DNA from: Couchioplanes caeruleus
GTDB lineage: Bacteria; Actinomycetota; Actinomycetes; Mycobacteriales; Micromonosporaceae
Direction of reading: 5' to 3'
NCBI RefSeq assembly: GCF_023499255.1
Contig: NZ_CP092183.1
Location: 441,501 to 505,500, forward strand
Length of the DNA stretch: 64,000 nucleotides
The notes under the pieces were generated by a model. That model saw only the letters and a program-made list of their open reading frames with translations, ran no database searches and had not been told where the DNA came from. Made by a program: the position numbers and the translations under genes. Shown piece by piece: positions 17,197 to 23,838 of the stretch (position 1 is its first letter; every line of letters begins with the position of its first letter).

Positions 17197-17433
17197 GCGG
17201 CCTTCCCGTCGTCACCTGTGCGGCGCGAGTCCGACGAGGGCCGGACGGCGGCGTGATCCCGGCCGGGACGGCAGCGGCCGGGCGTGTGCCACTCCGGCTC
17301 TGCTGTGGCCGTACCTGAGGAAAAGCGGGACCACCCACGGCCGGTCTTTGTCTCCTTCGGGGCGTGGCGCTGCGCTGCGGCCGATGCAGGGGCTACCGTC
17401 TCTCGCTGAGAACACATGTTCGTGGGGGGATTC
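17197..17433. other. Intergenic region upstream of the tadA pair, no gene seen
   Basis: About 235 bp without a supported gene. TACCGT at 17394-17399 is a possible -10 element for the tadA-partner/tadA pair. No other structure stands out. Confidence 0.5.
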
Positions 17434-17955
17434 GTGTCGACTTTCGCTGCCGCCGTCGCCCGGGGCAAGAACGGCTGGACGGCGTCCGAGGTGGAGCTCA
17501 CCGGGGCGGCCGACATCGAGGAGGTCGTGGACCGGCTGCGTGACGCCGAGCCCGACGCCGAGCTGTCGCTGCTCTTCGTCGAGGCCGACGATCAGTATCT
17601 GGTGATCCTGCGGCTGGACGAGGGCGAGGATCTGCGGATCTTCGGGTCCGACTCGGCGTACGCCGACGAGTCGCGGCTCGGGGCGCTGCTGCTCGCCGAC
17701 GTGGAGGCGCCGGCGTTGGAGATCGACGACCTGGCCGCGCCGCCGGCCGGGGACGACGACGAGGACGACCGGCCCGCCGCCGACCCCGACGCCGACCCGG
17801 TCGGGGACGTGGAGCTCCTCGCCGACCTCGGCATCAGCTCGCACCGGCTGCTGGCGCTCTGCGGGCTCGAGGGCATGATGCCCTCCGACGTGACCGCCGA
17901 GATCTGCCAGAAGCTCGGCTGCGGGGACGAGCTGGAAGAGCTGCGCGACGCGTGA
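17434..17955 (+). CDS. tRNA adenosine deaminase-associated protein
   Basis: 173 residues, matching the actinobacterial family that is encoded immediately upstream of tadA. It starts STFAAAVARGKNGWTASEVE and continues with an acidic alpha/beta protein (LSLLFVEADDQYLVILRLDEGEDLRIF), a D/E-rich linker (DDDEDDRPAADPDADP) and a helical C-terminus containing ALCGLEGMMPSDVTAEICQKLGCGDELEELRDA. Its biochemical role is unknown; constant pairing with tadA suggests a partner or regulator of tRNA editing. GTG chosen because GGGGGG lies just upstream and family proteins begin at this point; an ATG six codons earlier is the alternative. Confidence 0.85.
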   Translation: MSTFAAAVARGKNGWTASEVELTGAADIEEVVDRLRDAEPDAELSLLFVEADDQYLVILRLDEGEDLRIFGSDSAYADESRLGALLLADVEAPALEIDDLAAPPAGDDDEDDRPAADPDADPVGDVELLADLGISSHRLLALCGLEGMMPSDVTAEICQKLGCGDELEELRDA

Positions 17956-18401
17956 GGGCCCGTCCTCTGCATGAGGCGTGGATGCGGCGGGCCCTGTCCG
18001 CCGCCGCCGCGTCCCCGGAGGACGTGCCGGTGGGCGCGGTCGTCTACGACCCGTCCGGTACGGAGCTGGCCGCCGCCGGCAACGAACGCGAGGCGGCCGG
18101 CGACCCGACCGCGCACGCGGAGGTCCTGGCGCTGCGCCGGGCCGCCGAGGTCGCCGGCACCTGGCGGCTCGACGGCTGCACGCTGGTGGTCACCCTGGAA
18201 CCGTGCACGATGTGCGCCGGGGCGCTGGTGCTGGCCCGCATCGACACGCTCGTCTTCGGCGCGTGGGAGCCGAAGACGGGGGCGGTCGGGTCCCTCTGGG
18301 ACGTGGTCCGCGACCGCCGCCTCAACCACCGGCCCGAGGTGTACCCGGGCGTCCTCGAAGCGGAATGCTCCGCCCTGATGCGCGACTTCTTCCGCGGCTG
18401 A
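17952..18401 (+). CDS. tadA: tRNA-specific adenosine deaminase
   Basis: 149 residues. It converts adenosine-34 to inosine in tRNA-Arg(ACG), letting one tRNA read several CGN codons. Zinc and catalysis motifs are complete: TAHAEVLALRRA (His about 55, catalytic Glu two residues on) and LEPCTMCAGAL (both Cys ligands, about 85 and 88). The GTG start overlaps the partner gene's TGA by 4 nt (GTGA), so translation is coupled. The length is normal for the family. Confidence 0.93.
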   Translation: MRARPLHEAWMRRALSAAAASPEDVPVGAVVYDPSGTELAAAGNEREAAGDPTAHAEVLALRRAAEVAGTWRLDGCTLVVTLEPCTMCAGALVLARIDTLVFGAWEPKTGAVGSLWDVVRDRRLNHRPEVYPGVLEAECSALMRDFFRG

Positions 18402-18436
18402 CGACCGACCGCGACCGGCCGGCCGGTCGCGCCGGC

Positions 18437-19144
18437 TCAGGCGATCGCGGTGTCCAGGCCGATCTGCACCATGTCGGAGAAGCCCTGCTCCCGCTGCGCC
18501 GCTTCCATCTTCTCGCCGCGCTTGATGTGGTCGCTGACGGTCAGGATGGTCAGCGCCTTCGCGCGGTACCGGGCGGCGATCGTGTAGATGGCCGCCGACT
18601 CCATCTCCACGGCCAGCACGCCGTAGTCGGCCAGCGAGTCGTACAGGTCGGGCCGGTCGGTGTAGAACGCGTCCGCGGCCAGGATCGGACCCACCCGCAT
18701 GTCGACACCGCGCCGCTCGGCCACCTCGGCGGCCGTACGCAGCAGCCCGAAGTCGGCCACCGGCGCGTAGTCGACGAGCCCGTCGAACCGCACCCGGTTC
18801 ATGTTCGAGTCCGTCGCCGACCCGATCGCGGCCACGACGTCACCCAGGTGCAGATCCTCGGCGAGCGCGCCGCACGACCCGATCCGGATCACGGAGCGGA
18901 CGCCGTACTCGTTGATCAGCTCGTGGGTGTAGATCGAGGCGGACGGCATGCCCATGCCGGACCCCTGCACGGAGACGGGCACCCCCTGCCACGTGCCGGT
19001 GAAGCCCAGCATGCCCCGCACCTGCGTGTAGCAGACGGGGTCGGTCAGAAAGGTCTCGGCGATCCACTTCGCCCGCATGGGATCCCCGGGAAGCAGAACC
19101 CGCTCGGCGATGTCGCCCGGCTGCGCGCCGATGTGCACACTCAT
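18437..19144 (-). CDS. deoD: Purine-nucleoside phosphorylase, DeoD type
   Basis: 235 residues of the hexameric PNP family: phosphorolysis of purine (deoxy)nucleosides to base and sugar-1-phosphate. Diagnostic stretches are AERVLLPGDPMRAKWIAETF at the N-terminus, GSGMGMPSASIY (phosphate/ribose site), GSCGALAEDLHLGDVV, and the nucleoside-binding VLAVEMESAAIYTIA followed by LTVSDHIKRGE, whose Asp is the catalytic acid position in DeoD enzymes. The ATG is 7 nt after CAGGAT; an upstream extension (PPPRGAPGRIFR) is not family-like. It faces away from the tRNA-Ser gene and its island. Confidence 0.93.
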   Translation of the reverse strand: MSVHIGAQPGDIAERVLLPGDPMRAKWIAETFLTDPVCYTQVRGMLGFTGTWQGVPVSVQGSGMGMPSASIYTHELINEYGVRSVIRIGSCGALAEDLHLGDVVAAIGSATDSNMNRVRFDGLVDYAPVADFGLLRTAAEVAERRGVDMRVGPILAADAFYTDRPDLYDSLADYGVLAVEMESAAIYTIAARYRAKALTILTVSDHIKRGEKMEAAQREQGFSDMVQIGLDTAIA

Positions 19145-19297
19145 TCGGAAGATCCTGCCAGGCGCGCCGCGCGGAGGCGGCACGACCTGGCACTTCCCGG
19201 CCCGGGAGCCCGCCCGGGCACGCTCCGGCGCGACTCGCCGGGGGCTTGGGGGTGACCCGGCGGCGGAGCCCGGCAGCGGTCGGGTAACCTACTTCGC

Positions 19298-19387
19298 GGT
19301 GGTGTGTCCGAGCGGCCTAAGGAGCACGCCTCGAAAGCGTGTGAGGGTGCAAGCCCTCCAAGGGTTCAAATCCCTTCACCACCGCCA
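19298..19387 (+). tRNA. tRNA-Ser(CGA), complete, with encoded CCA
   Basis: Acceptor arm GGTGGTG pairs with CACCACC, followed by discriminator G and CCA. The anticodon stem CACGC/GCGTG encloses loop CTCGAAA, anticodon CGA. A long variable arm (GAGGGTGCAAGCCCTC) and T arm AGGGTTCAAATCCCT complete a class II tRNA of 90 nt with CCA. It is the intact copy at the left end of the island; its 3' half is repeated twice downstream, so it is the integration target gene that was kept whole. Confidence 0.95.
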
Positions 19388-19409
19388 GCTTGCAGGGCAG
19401 ACGCCCGGC
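19329..19409 (+). repeat. Attachment-site repeat 1 (within intact tRNA-Ser)
   Basis: 81 bp from the anticodon loop of the tRNA to just past its 3' end, identical to 22975-23055. Starting at the anticodon loop and running through the tRNA 3' end is the usual crossover layout of tyrosine-recombinase elements. Read here as attL of element 1. Confidence 0.85.
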
Positions 19410-19433
19410 CCCTCCGAGAGAGGGGCCGGGCGT
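19401..19433 (+). terminator. Terminator hairpin of tRNA-Ser(CGA)
   Basis: ACGCCCGGCCCCTC pairs perfectly with GAGGGGCCGGGCGT (14 bp) around CGAGA, then CTCTCTGTG follows. The left arm lies inside the 81-bp island repeat. Related hairpins of altered sequence follow the second (23046-23076) and third (25449-25480) tRNA fragments. Confidence 0.8.
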
Positions 19434-19443
19434 CTCTCTGTGT

Positions 19444-19466
19444 GGTCTCAGTTTTGGTCTCAGTTG
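19444..19466 (+). repeat. Candidate recombinase arm sites, element 1 left end
   Basis: Two GGTCTCAGTT copies 11 bp apart lie 35 nt inside the left end. Similar paired GGTCTC motifs occur before att repeat 2 (22860-22882) and before repeat 3 (25300-25321), in the same orientation. This spacing and placing suit arm-type binding sites; no experiment supports it. Confidence 0.4.
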
Positions 19467-19649
19467 ACCTGCGAGGGCTCCGCTAGTGCTGCCACCCGTC
19501 TCGCGGCGCCCTCGGCGTCGACCGCCCGGGCAGCACGCCCATCCCAGGAGCGACGTCACGGCGCATCGAAGTGACACTCCGATCGATCCATCCGAGGACC
19601 GGACTTCCTGTCCGTTCTCGCATTCAGCTAACGATTGATCATCAGGATC
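19467..19649. other. Left end of element 1, no gene seen
   Basis: Sequence of ordinary G+C without a supported gene. No remnant of a recombinase is recognisable in any frame. Confidence 0.4.
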
Positions 19650-19862
19650 ATGGATCAGCGGCTCTCCTTCCGACTTGACCTCTTTCTTCAAGGTGGCACG
19701 CAGCGACAGCACATGGGAACCTTGTACCTCCCAGAACGCTACGCAGGTGGTGACGTCTCCTTCGGCGGGCAGCACTTCGCCGTCGTGTTCCGCGCGGAGT
19801 CGCCCGACGGTGACTCCATCAACGTTGTGCCCGCGGCGTCCCGTAGCCTCGAGACCGTTTAA
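19650..19862 (+). CDS. Hypothetical protein of the island (small)
   Basis: 70 residues. MDQRLSFRLDLFLQGGTQRQ is followed by a beta-rich part (YAGGDVSFGGQHFAVVFRAE) and SPDGDSINVVPAASRSLETV. Composition is protein-like and it ends 17 nt before the next gene on the same strand, which suggests an operon. No family recognised. A TTG five codons earlier could also be the start; neither has a convincing ribosome site. An overlapping minus-strand frame is less protein-like. Confidence 0.42.
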   Translation: MDQRLSFRLDLFLQGGTQRQHMGTLYLPERYAGGDVSFGGQHFAVVFRAESPDGDSINVVPAASRSLETV

Positions 19863-19879
19863 GGCGGGTCAGTTACTCA

Positions 19880-20473
19880 ATGACAGACTTCTGGATAGCC
19901 GTAACCGCAATCGCAGGAGTTGTCACGGCAGTCGGCACTGCCGTGATGGCCGTTGCAATCATCTATACCGCAGTCGTCGCCGTGCGCACCTTTGAGGCGT
20001 CCAAGAGTGACAGTCGCGCGAAGGCGCGACCAGTCATCATCGCCGAGTTGAAGCGCGAATTGCTTTCGCATGGCACGATCATGCTAGTTTTGAGGAACTT
20101 GGGGGCTTCTGTGGCTTCCAATGTGAGGGTGACATTCGATCCCAAGCCACCCGAGGACCTGAGTCAGCTGGGCAGTGCTGATATGTTCAAATGGATCTAC
20201 GAACGATACGCTCGGCCGATTACGACATGGGCCCCAGGGTGGAGTTTGAGTAACGTAATCAGAGCTGGTCAAGACGAACTTCTGCCGGTAAATGTTACGA
20301 TCTCTTATCAAGGCCCCGACGGCACTTCGTATTCGGATAGTTATTCTCTGCACCCAGACCATATTCTCAAAGACACTATGTCTACCCCGAGCAAGACTGA
20401 CGATCCGATCAAGCTGGAGCAGCATAAGCTTGCAGCCTTGCAAGCACTTGTTCGCACTATCCGCTCGGACTGA
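19880..20473 (+). CDS. Membrane-anchored hypothetical protein of the island
   Basis: 197 residues. One N-terminal TM helix (FWIAVTAIAGVVTAVGTAVM continuing to about residue 35), then a soluble part. The charged segment SKSDSRAKARPVIIAELKRE leads into a beta-sandwich-like region (MLVLRNLGASVASNVRVTFD, VTISYQGPDGTSYSDSYSLH) and a charged helical end. The layout of one anchor plus a cytoplasmic beta domain is common in uncharacterised island and defence-associated proteins, but no function is assigned. Codon use and G+C differ from the chromosome (TTA-, AAT- and ATA-type codons present). It follows the preceding small gene by 17 nt. Confidence 0.7.
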   Translation: MTDFWIAVTAIAGVVTAVGTAVMAVAIIYTAVVAVRTFEASKSDSRAKARPVIIAELKRELLSHGTIMLVLRNLGASVASNVRVTFDPKPPEDLSQLGSADMFKWIYERYARPITTWAPGWSLSNVIRAGQDELLPVNVTISYQGPDGTSYSDSYSLHPDHILKDTMSTPSKTDDPIKLEQHKLAALQALVRTIRSD

Positions 20474-20569
20474 CTCAGGTGGCTGAATTGGGGCGAGGCG
20501 GGCGACTCATAATGAGTACCCACCCCGCATGCGGCCGTTGCGGCGACCGGCAACGCCGTTGCCCTAACT

Positions 20570-20950
20570 GTGGCGATCGCGGTCGTACTCAACGAAGCCA
20601 GAGTCCTGCTGGTATGCCGCCGCGATGCCGACCCAGGCGGGCTCTCATGGCAGTTCCCCGCCGGGATCGTCAAGCCCGGTGCAACCCCCGCAACGATTGC
20701 GATCCGCGAAACCCTCGCGGAAACGGGCGTCCATTGCTCCGTACGCGCTGAACTCGGCAGTCGCGTCCATCCGGTGACCGGCGTAAGCGCGATGTACTTC
20801 TTCTGCGACTACCTCGCCGGCGAGGTCGAGAACCGCGACGTCATCGAGAACACGGATGCCCTGTGGGCTCCGGCGGCAGACGTCACCCGATTCATCCCGA
20901 AGCAACGCATATACGCGCCGATCCTGCGCGTCTTGGAAGGGGAACAATGA
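20570..20950 (+). CDS. NUDIX hydrolase domain protein
   Basis: 126 residues. The NUDIX fold opens with VAIAVVLNEARVLLVCRRDA, then GLSWQFPAGIVKPG and the NUDIX box region ATPATIAIRETLAETGVH. The box has REtlaEtG but Ala where the first Glu is expected, so metal binding may be altered. NUDIX enzymes cut nucleoside diphosphates linked to another moiety; the substrate here is unknown. GTG start because the frame closes at 20513. An overlapping frame starting at 20512 reads CGRCGDRQRRCPNC, a zinc-ribbon-like piece, raising the possibility of a frameshift in a once longer protein. Confidence 0.8.
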   Translation: MAIAVVLNEARVLLVCRRDADPGGLSWQFPAGIVKPGATPATIAIRETLAETGVHCSVRAELGSRVHPVTGVSAMYFFCDYLAGEVENRDVIENTDALWAPAADVTRFIPKQRIYAPILRVLEGEQ

Positions 20951-21144
20951 GCGACGCCACGAACGTCGAACGTCCAGCCATCGCGACGGCCATCATCGTC
21001 AAGGATGGTCAAGTCCTAATGGTCCACCGTCGGGTGAAGGAAGGGCAGCTCTCCTGGCAGTTCCCGGCAGGGTGGTTTAGCAGACTGACCAAAGCGACTT
21101 GCAACTGTCGATTGACTGCATGTGGTCACACTCCGGACACCTAA
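20947..21144 (+). pseudogene. Truncated second NUDIX gene
   Basis: ATG overlaps the first NUDIX gene's stop as ATGA. Residues 1-42 are a NUDIX N-terminus closely like the preceding protein (IATAIIVKDGQVLMVHRR, then LSWQFPAG). After GW the sequence loses all similarity, and the NUDIX box itself is absent; the frame runs on 22 residues to a stop inside the end of the opposing ATPase gene. The break near 21072 coincides with the 3' end of that gene, so a recombination or insertion junction probably lies there. Confidence 0.72.
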
Positions 21145-22648
21145 ATTTATTGTCGCTCGAAATGATCAGACCGTCGCAGTTAGAGCAGATGTATAGGTAG
21201 TTGTCGAGTACTAGTTCGAGATCGAATCCTTCACAACAAGCGATAGCCACCCGGGGATCTCGTACGGAGTATACGTGCAAGGGCCTGTTAACGCGGTTAG
21301 GTCGTTCATCTACTTTGTGTACCAAGCCAGCGTCTTGCCACTTCTGAACCTTACTTCGAGCAGCATTCTCGCTAACGTTGAAGACGTCGCTGGCCAACTG
21401 GTTAATGGTGAATGTGACGGCCCCAATCTTTCGAAGTTCCGGGAGGCGACCCGCACACACCAAATCTGCATATTCTCGCGAGAAAGACCGAACGCCGTCA
21501 AGTACATGGCTTAAATGAAGGCCATTTTCAGGCGCCGAAATTCTCGTTCCTTCATCAATGATTGCCTTGCAGATCCTGACCATGTCGCGAGGTGAGCCAG
21601 CCGCGAGATTGACGACGAGCGCCTCCACATCGAGGGCGACATTGGGGTCAAGGAGATAGTTCAAGTTACCGACCTTGCCCGTCGAATAGGCCGACAGTCG
21701 CCTTCGCAGCATCGTGGTCAACTCTGCAGTAGACCATTTGAGCTCGTAGGTGCGAACTCTGTCCGGTCGCCCACCCTCTGCCAAGAAGTGCTCACGTAGT
21801 TGGTCCCAGAGGAAGAACTTGAAGCCAACACCCTTCGTTTCAAGCACTGGGAGATTTACTAGCAGGTCTTGCACTAGTCGCCAGGAGGCCTGACTGTCCT
21901 GCGCTGTCGAGACCAGCTCGTCAACTCTGTCCACGAGAACATATGTCGACCTGTATCCCAGGGCCTGAATGATGCCAAGCAGCTGCTTGAAGAGGTATTC
22001 AATAGAATCTTCTCGCTCAAGGCTCTTGTTTAGTTCAGAGGGGATTGTTAGGCCATCCAGATGCACCTTCTTGAGAAGGGCTGTAACGACGTTCGCCACG
22101 AGGCCACCGTAGCGATTCCAAAACTCACCTGCTTTATCTTTAAGTGTTTTTACGGAGGTAAGCGCTTCCTCGTATTGCTGCTGTGTCAGCTTTCCCAGAA
22201 ACCGGCGAGAAGAGAATAGTAGGACTTGCTTTTGGTGCGGATTTAGAGCCCTTATGCGATTAGGATCGCCACCCAGCTCGGTTAGAGCAGCGATTGTAAG
22301 CCGAGTGCAGAGATTCGCGAGATGTGACGCTAGGCTGACTTCGTCTAGCTGTTTCTTGCTAGCGACCCAGAACTCGTCATACGTTACGCAAAGGAACTCT
22401 TTGTGTACTTGACTCCGACGCTCGACTGAGATCCGCTGGGCAGTTTTGCCTGTCCCTCGCGGCGCGAAAACAGCTATGGGCACTGGTGCGCCGGGATCGC
22501 CTAGGACGCCACTGTAGAACGGCGGCGGGACGAAGTACTCGTCAAGGAGCGGCTCGGAGTCCGAGTTGGTCAGCTGGAACGGATCACTCTCGAACCCGTA
22601 CCTGTACAGGAAAGTCTCTGCCTCTGATCTTGTGGCGTGACCACTCAT
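21077..22648 (-). CDS. P-loop ATPase with winged-helix and zinc-ribbon C-terminus (Sll1717-like)
   Basis: 523 residues. Residues 10-60 (YGFESDPFQLTNSDSEPLLD) lead to Walker A APRGTGKTA (63-70), and Walker B VLVDRVDE is at 237-244. GSPRDM (351-356) resembles the sensor-2 motif of AAA/ORC-type ATPases. Residues 411-465 look like a winged helix (FTINQLASDVFNVSENAARS), and 488-507 form a CxxC-x12-CxxC zinc ribbon. The layout resembles P-loop ATPases of the Sll1717 type; family assignment is from memory of the motif pattern. Low-G+C codon use (TTA, AGA, ATA) shows foreign origin. ATG at 22648 or an in-frame GTG two codons earlier. Function unknown; DNA or nucleotide-driven defence is one idea. Confidence 0.78.
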   Translation of the reverse strand: MSGHATRSEAETFLYRYGFESDPFQLTNSDSEPLLDEYFVPPPFYSGVLGDPGAPVPIAVFAPRGTGKTAQRISVERRSQVHKEFLCVTYDEFWVASKKQLDEVSLASHLANLCTRLTIAALTELGGDPNRIRALNPHQKQVLLFSSRRFLGKLTQQQYEEALTSVKTLKDKAGEFWNRYGGLVANVVTALLKKVHLDGLTIPSELNKSLEREDSIEYLFKQLLGIIQALGYRSTYVLVDRVDELVSTAQDSQASWRLVQDLLVNLPVLETKGVGFKFFLWDQLREHFLAEGGRPDRVRTYELKWSTAELTTMLRRRLSAYSTGKVGNLNYLLDPNVALDVEALVVNLAAGSPRDMVRICKAIIDEGTRISAPENGLHLSHVLDGVRSFSREYADLVCAGRLPELRKIGAVTFTINQLASDVFNVSENAARSKVQKWQDAGLVHKVDERPNRVNRPLHVYSVRDPRVAIACCEGFDLELVLDNYLYICSNCDGLIISSDNKFRCPECDHMQSIDSCKSLWSVC

Positions 22649-22654
22649 GCACAC

Positions 22655-22825
22655 ATGGTAGCGGCGGCCGTGGTGCCTGATGAGCGGCGCTCCTCATCCG
22701 CTCATGACGTACCCAACGGTCGGGGCGGTTCCTTCGGTGGCCTTCGGTGATATCCGCCAACGGCCGGCTATGACCCCGTGGCCCGGCTCAGGACTGTTAC
22801 CGAGCGTCGGCGACACATCAGCGCG
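22655..22825. other. Right part of element 1 upstream of the ATPase gene, no gene seen
   Basis: G+C returns to chromosomal level here. The ATPase promoter must lie in this region. Several frames are open because of the base composition, but none has protein-like sequence with a ribosome site. Confidence 0.4.
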
Positions 22826-22974
22826 GACTTGGAAAGCGGGCGAGGCTGCCGTCGCGCGTTGGTCTCATTTCTGGTCTCGTTCACGGCCGTACGGGGGCGC
22901 TCATCAGGGTCTGCCGCTACGCTGCGCCCCTGGCCACGGACGGTGCCAGCACAAGCCGAACCCGGGATCGCAGA
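22826..22974 (+). repeat. Shared left-arm sequence before att repeat 2
   Basis: Clearly related to 25250-25383: both contain GACTTGGAAAGCGGG, a pair of TGGTCTC motifs, GGACGGTGCCAGC and GTCGCAGACC or ATCGCAGACC in the same order, with an indel of about 25-30 nt in the middle. The sequence sits directly left of the tRNA-derived core in both places, so the two elements share the same arm of their attachment site. Confidence 0.65.
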
Positions 22975-23055
22975 CCTCGAAAGCGTGTGAGGGTGCAAGC
23001 CCTCCAAGGGTTCAAATCCCTTCACCACCGCCAGCTTGCAGGGCAGACGCCCGGC
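22975..23055 (+). repeat. Attachment-site repeat 2 (tRNA-Ser 3' fragment)
   Basis: Identical over 81 bp to 19329-19409. It has no tRNA 5' half, so it is not a functional tRNA gene. Read as the junction between elements 1 and 2. A hairpin related to the tRNA terminator, but with compensating changes, continues to 23076. Confidence 0.88.
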
Positions 23056-23092
23056 GACCCCGAGGGGCCGTCGGGCGTTCTTGCGCCTGGTC

Positions 23093-23605
23093 TCAGGCAG
23101 GGTGCTCTACGGACACGTCGTCCGCTGGGTCGCCCGTGACTGACCCCGGCATCTGCGCTAGTTGCGAGGCGAGCAATGGTGGAGCCGCCCGGCTCTGGCG
23201 GATCGGTAGAACCGCCAGCGAACCGAAGTTGAGGCGGGTACCCGCCGCGTCGGTGCGCCCCTTGGCCCCGCGGTAAGCGCGCCAGACCCGCACAAGCTCG
23301 TCCTGATGTTTTTTGTCGAGCAGCGGCAGTAGGCCTTCTTCTTGGCCGTAGCTCAGCGCCTGTAGGTGCCCCGACGCGGGCAGAGGCGGCGAAGGCGCGC
23401 CTGCGTCTGCCTCATCGGTCAGACGCCACACCCAGGTTGCCGGCACTCCGATAGCTGCGCCGCCGCAGCAGAGGACCAACGTGGGAACCACCACGAAGAG
23501 ACCCCACCGTGGGCCCGTTGCTGTACCTCCGAGCTGCTCGGTGCTGCCACCCGAGGTAGCGATTTCTGAGCCTGACCAGCCGACGCAGCAGATGATCGAT
23601 ATCAA
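23093..23605 (-). CDS. Hypothetical membrane protein of element 2
   Basis: Up to 170 residues. A hydrophobic segment near residues 33-57 (LFVVVPTLVLCCGGAAIGVP) anchors it, followed by an outside or cytoplasmic part with GHLQALSYGQEEGLLPLLDK and an R/A-rich stretch, ending TGDPADDVSVEHPA. No family recognised. The start is uncertain: only a TTG at the 5' end precedes the hydrophobic helix in frame, and a 27-bp inverted repeat overlaps that point. It reads toward att repeat 2. Confidence 0.5.
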   Translation of the reverse strand: MISIICCVGWSGSEIATSGGSTEQLGGTATGPRWGLFVVVPTLVLCCGGAAIGVPATWVWRLTDEADAGAPSPPLPASGHLQALSYGQEEGLLPLLDKKHQDELVRVWRAYRGAKGRTDAAGTRLNFGSLAVLPIRQSRAAPPLLASQLAQMPGSVTGDPADDVSVEHPA

Positions 23606-23615
23606 TGATCATCTG
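23589..23615. promoter_or_regulatory. Perfect inverted repeat at the 5' end of the membrane-protein gene
   Basis: CAGATGATC and GATCATCTG face each other across 9 nt centred on GATATC. It covers the proposed start of the minus-strand membrane-protein gene. The size suits a dimeric repressor operator. The cognate regulator is not in the element. Confidence 0.5.
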
Positions 23616-23618
23616 TGC

Positions 23619-23785
23619 ACGATAAGCAGCAAGGTCAACTTGTGTCGACTTCGCTAGTGATGAGGGCTCGTGGCATCGCGGCGTGGAGTGCCGCTCGCAA
23701 CGTCCGGTGCGCCTGGTGCGCTGTCGCTATGCGCGGTCCGAGCTGCTGGGCGTACAGCGAACAGCGTCGACTCGATCAGCTGTAA
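23619..23785. other. Space inside element 2, no gene seen
   Basis: About 165 bp, no supported gene. It separates the membrane-protein gene from the terminator of the secreted-protein operon. Confidence 0.4.
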
Positions 23786-23818
23786 AACGCCCGGCAGCTC
23801 AGTGAGCTGCCGGGCGTT
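23786..23818 (-). terminator. Strong terminator behind the secreted-protein gene
   Basis: AACGCCCGGCAGCTCA and its exact complement form a 16-bp stem with almost no loop, followed on the minus strand by further T residues (TTTTA). It lies 20 nt past the stop codon of the secreted-protein gene. Confidence 0.88.
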
Positions 23819-23838
23819 CACTTTGCGGTTTATTCGGG

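Larger units (their letters stand above)
19410..23055 (+). mobile_element. Integrated element 1 in tRNA-Ser(CGA)
   Basis: About 3.6 kb bounded by a perfect 81-bp direct repeat of the tRNA 3' part. Most of it has visibly lower G+C than the chromosome (a sampled 60-nt line in the ATPase gene is about 52 percent) and uses codons such as TTA, AGA and CTA that the host avoids. Contents: two small hypothetical genes, a NUDIX gene, a truncated NUDIX gene and a P-loop ATPase. No integrase, excisionase, replication or transfer gene is seen, so it is either decayed or mobilised by a recombinase in trans. Confidence 0.75.

Noticed and set aside
19317-19775. Minus-strand frame covering the tRNA-Ser end and element 1 start
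   Set aside because: It runs through the tRNA gene and its terminator, so it cannot be a real gene in that length.
22975-23055. Second functional tRNA-Ser gene
   Set aside because: Only the 3' part from the anticodon loop on is present; no acceptor 5' strand, D arm or 5' half of the anticodon stem precedes it.
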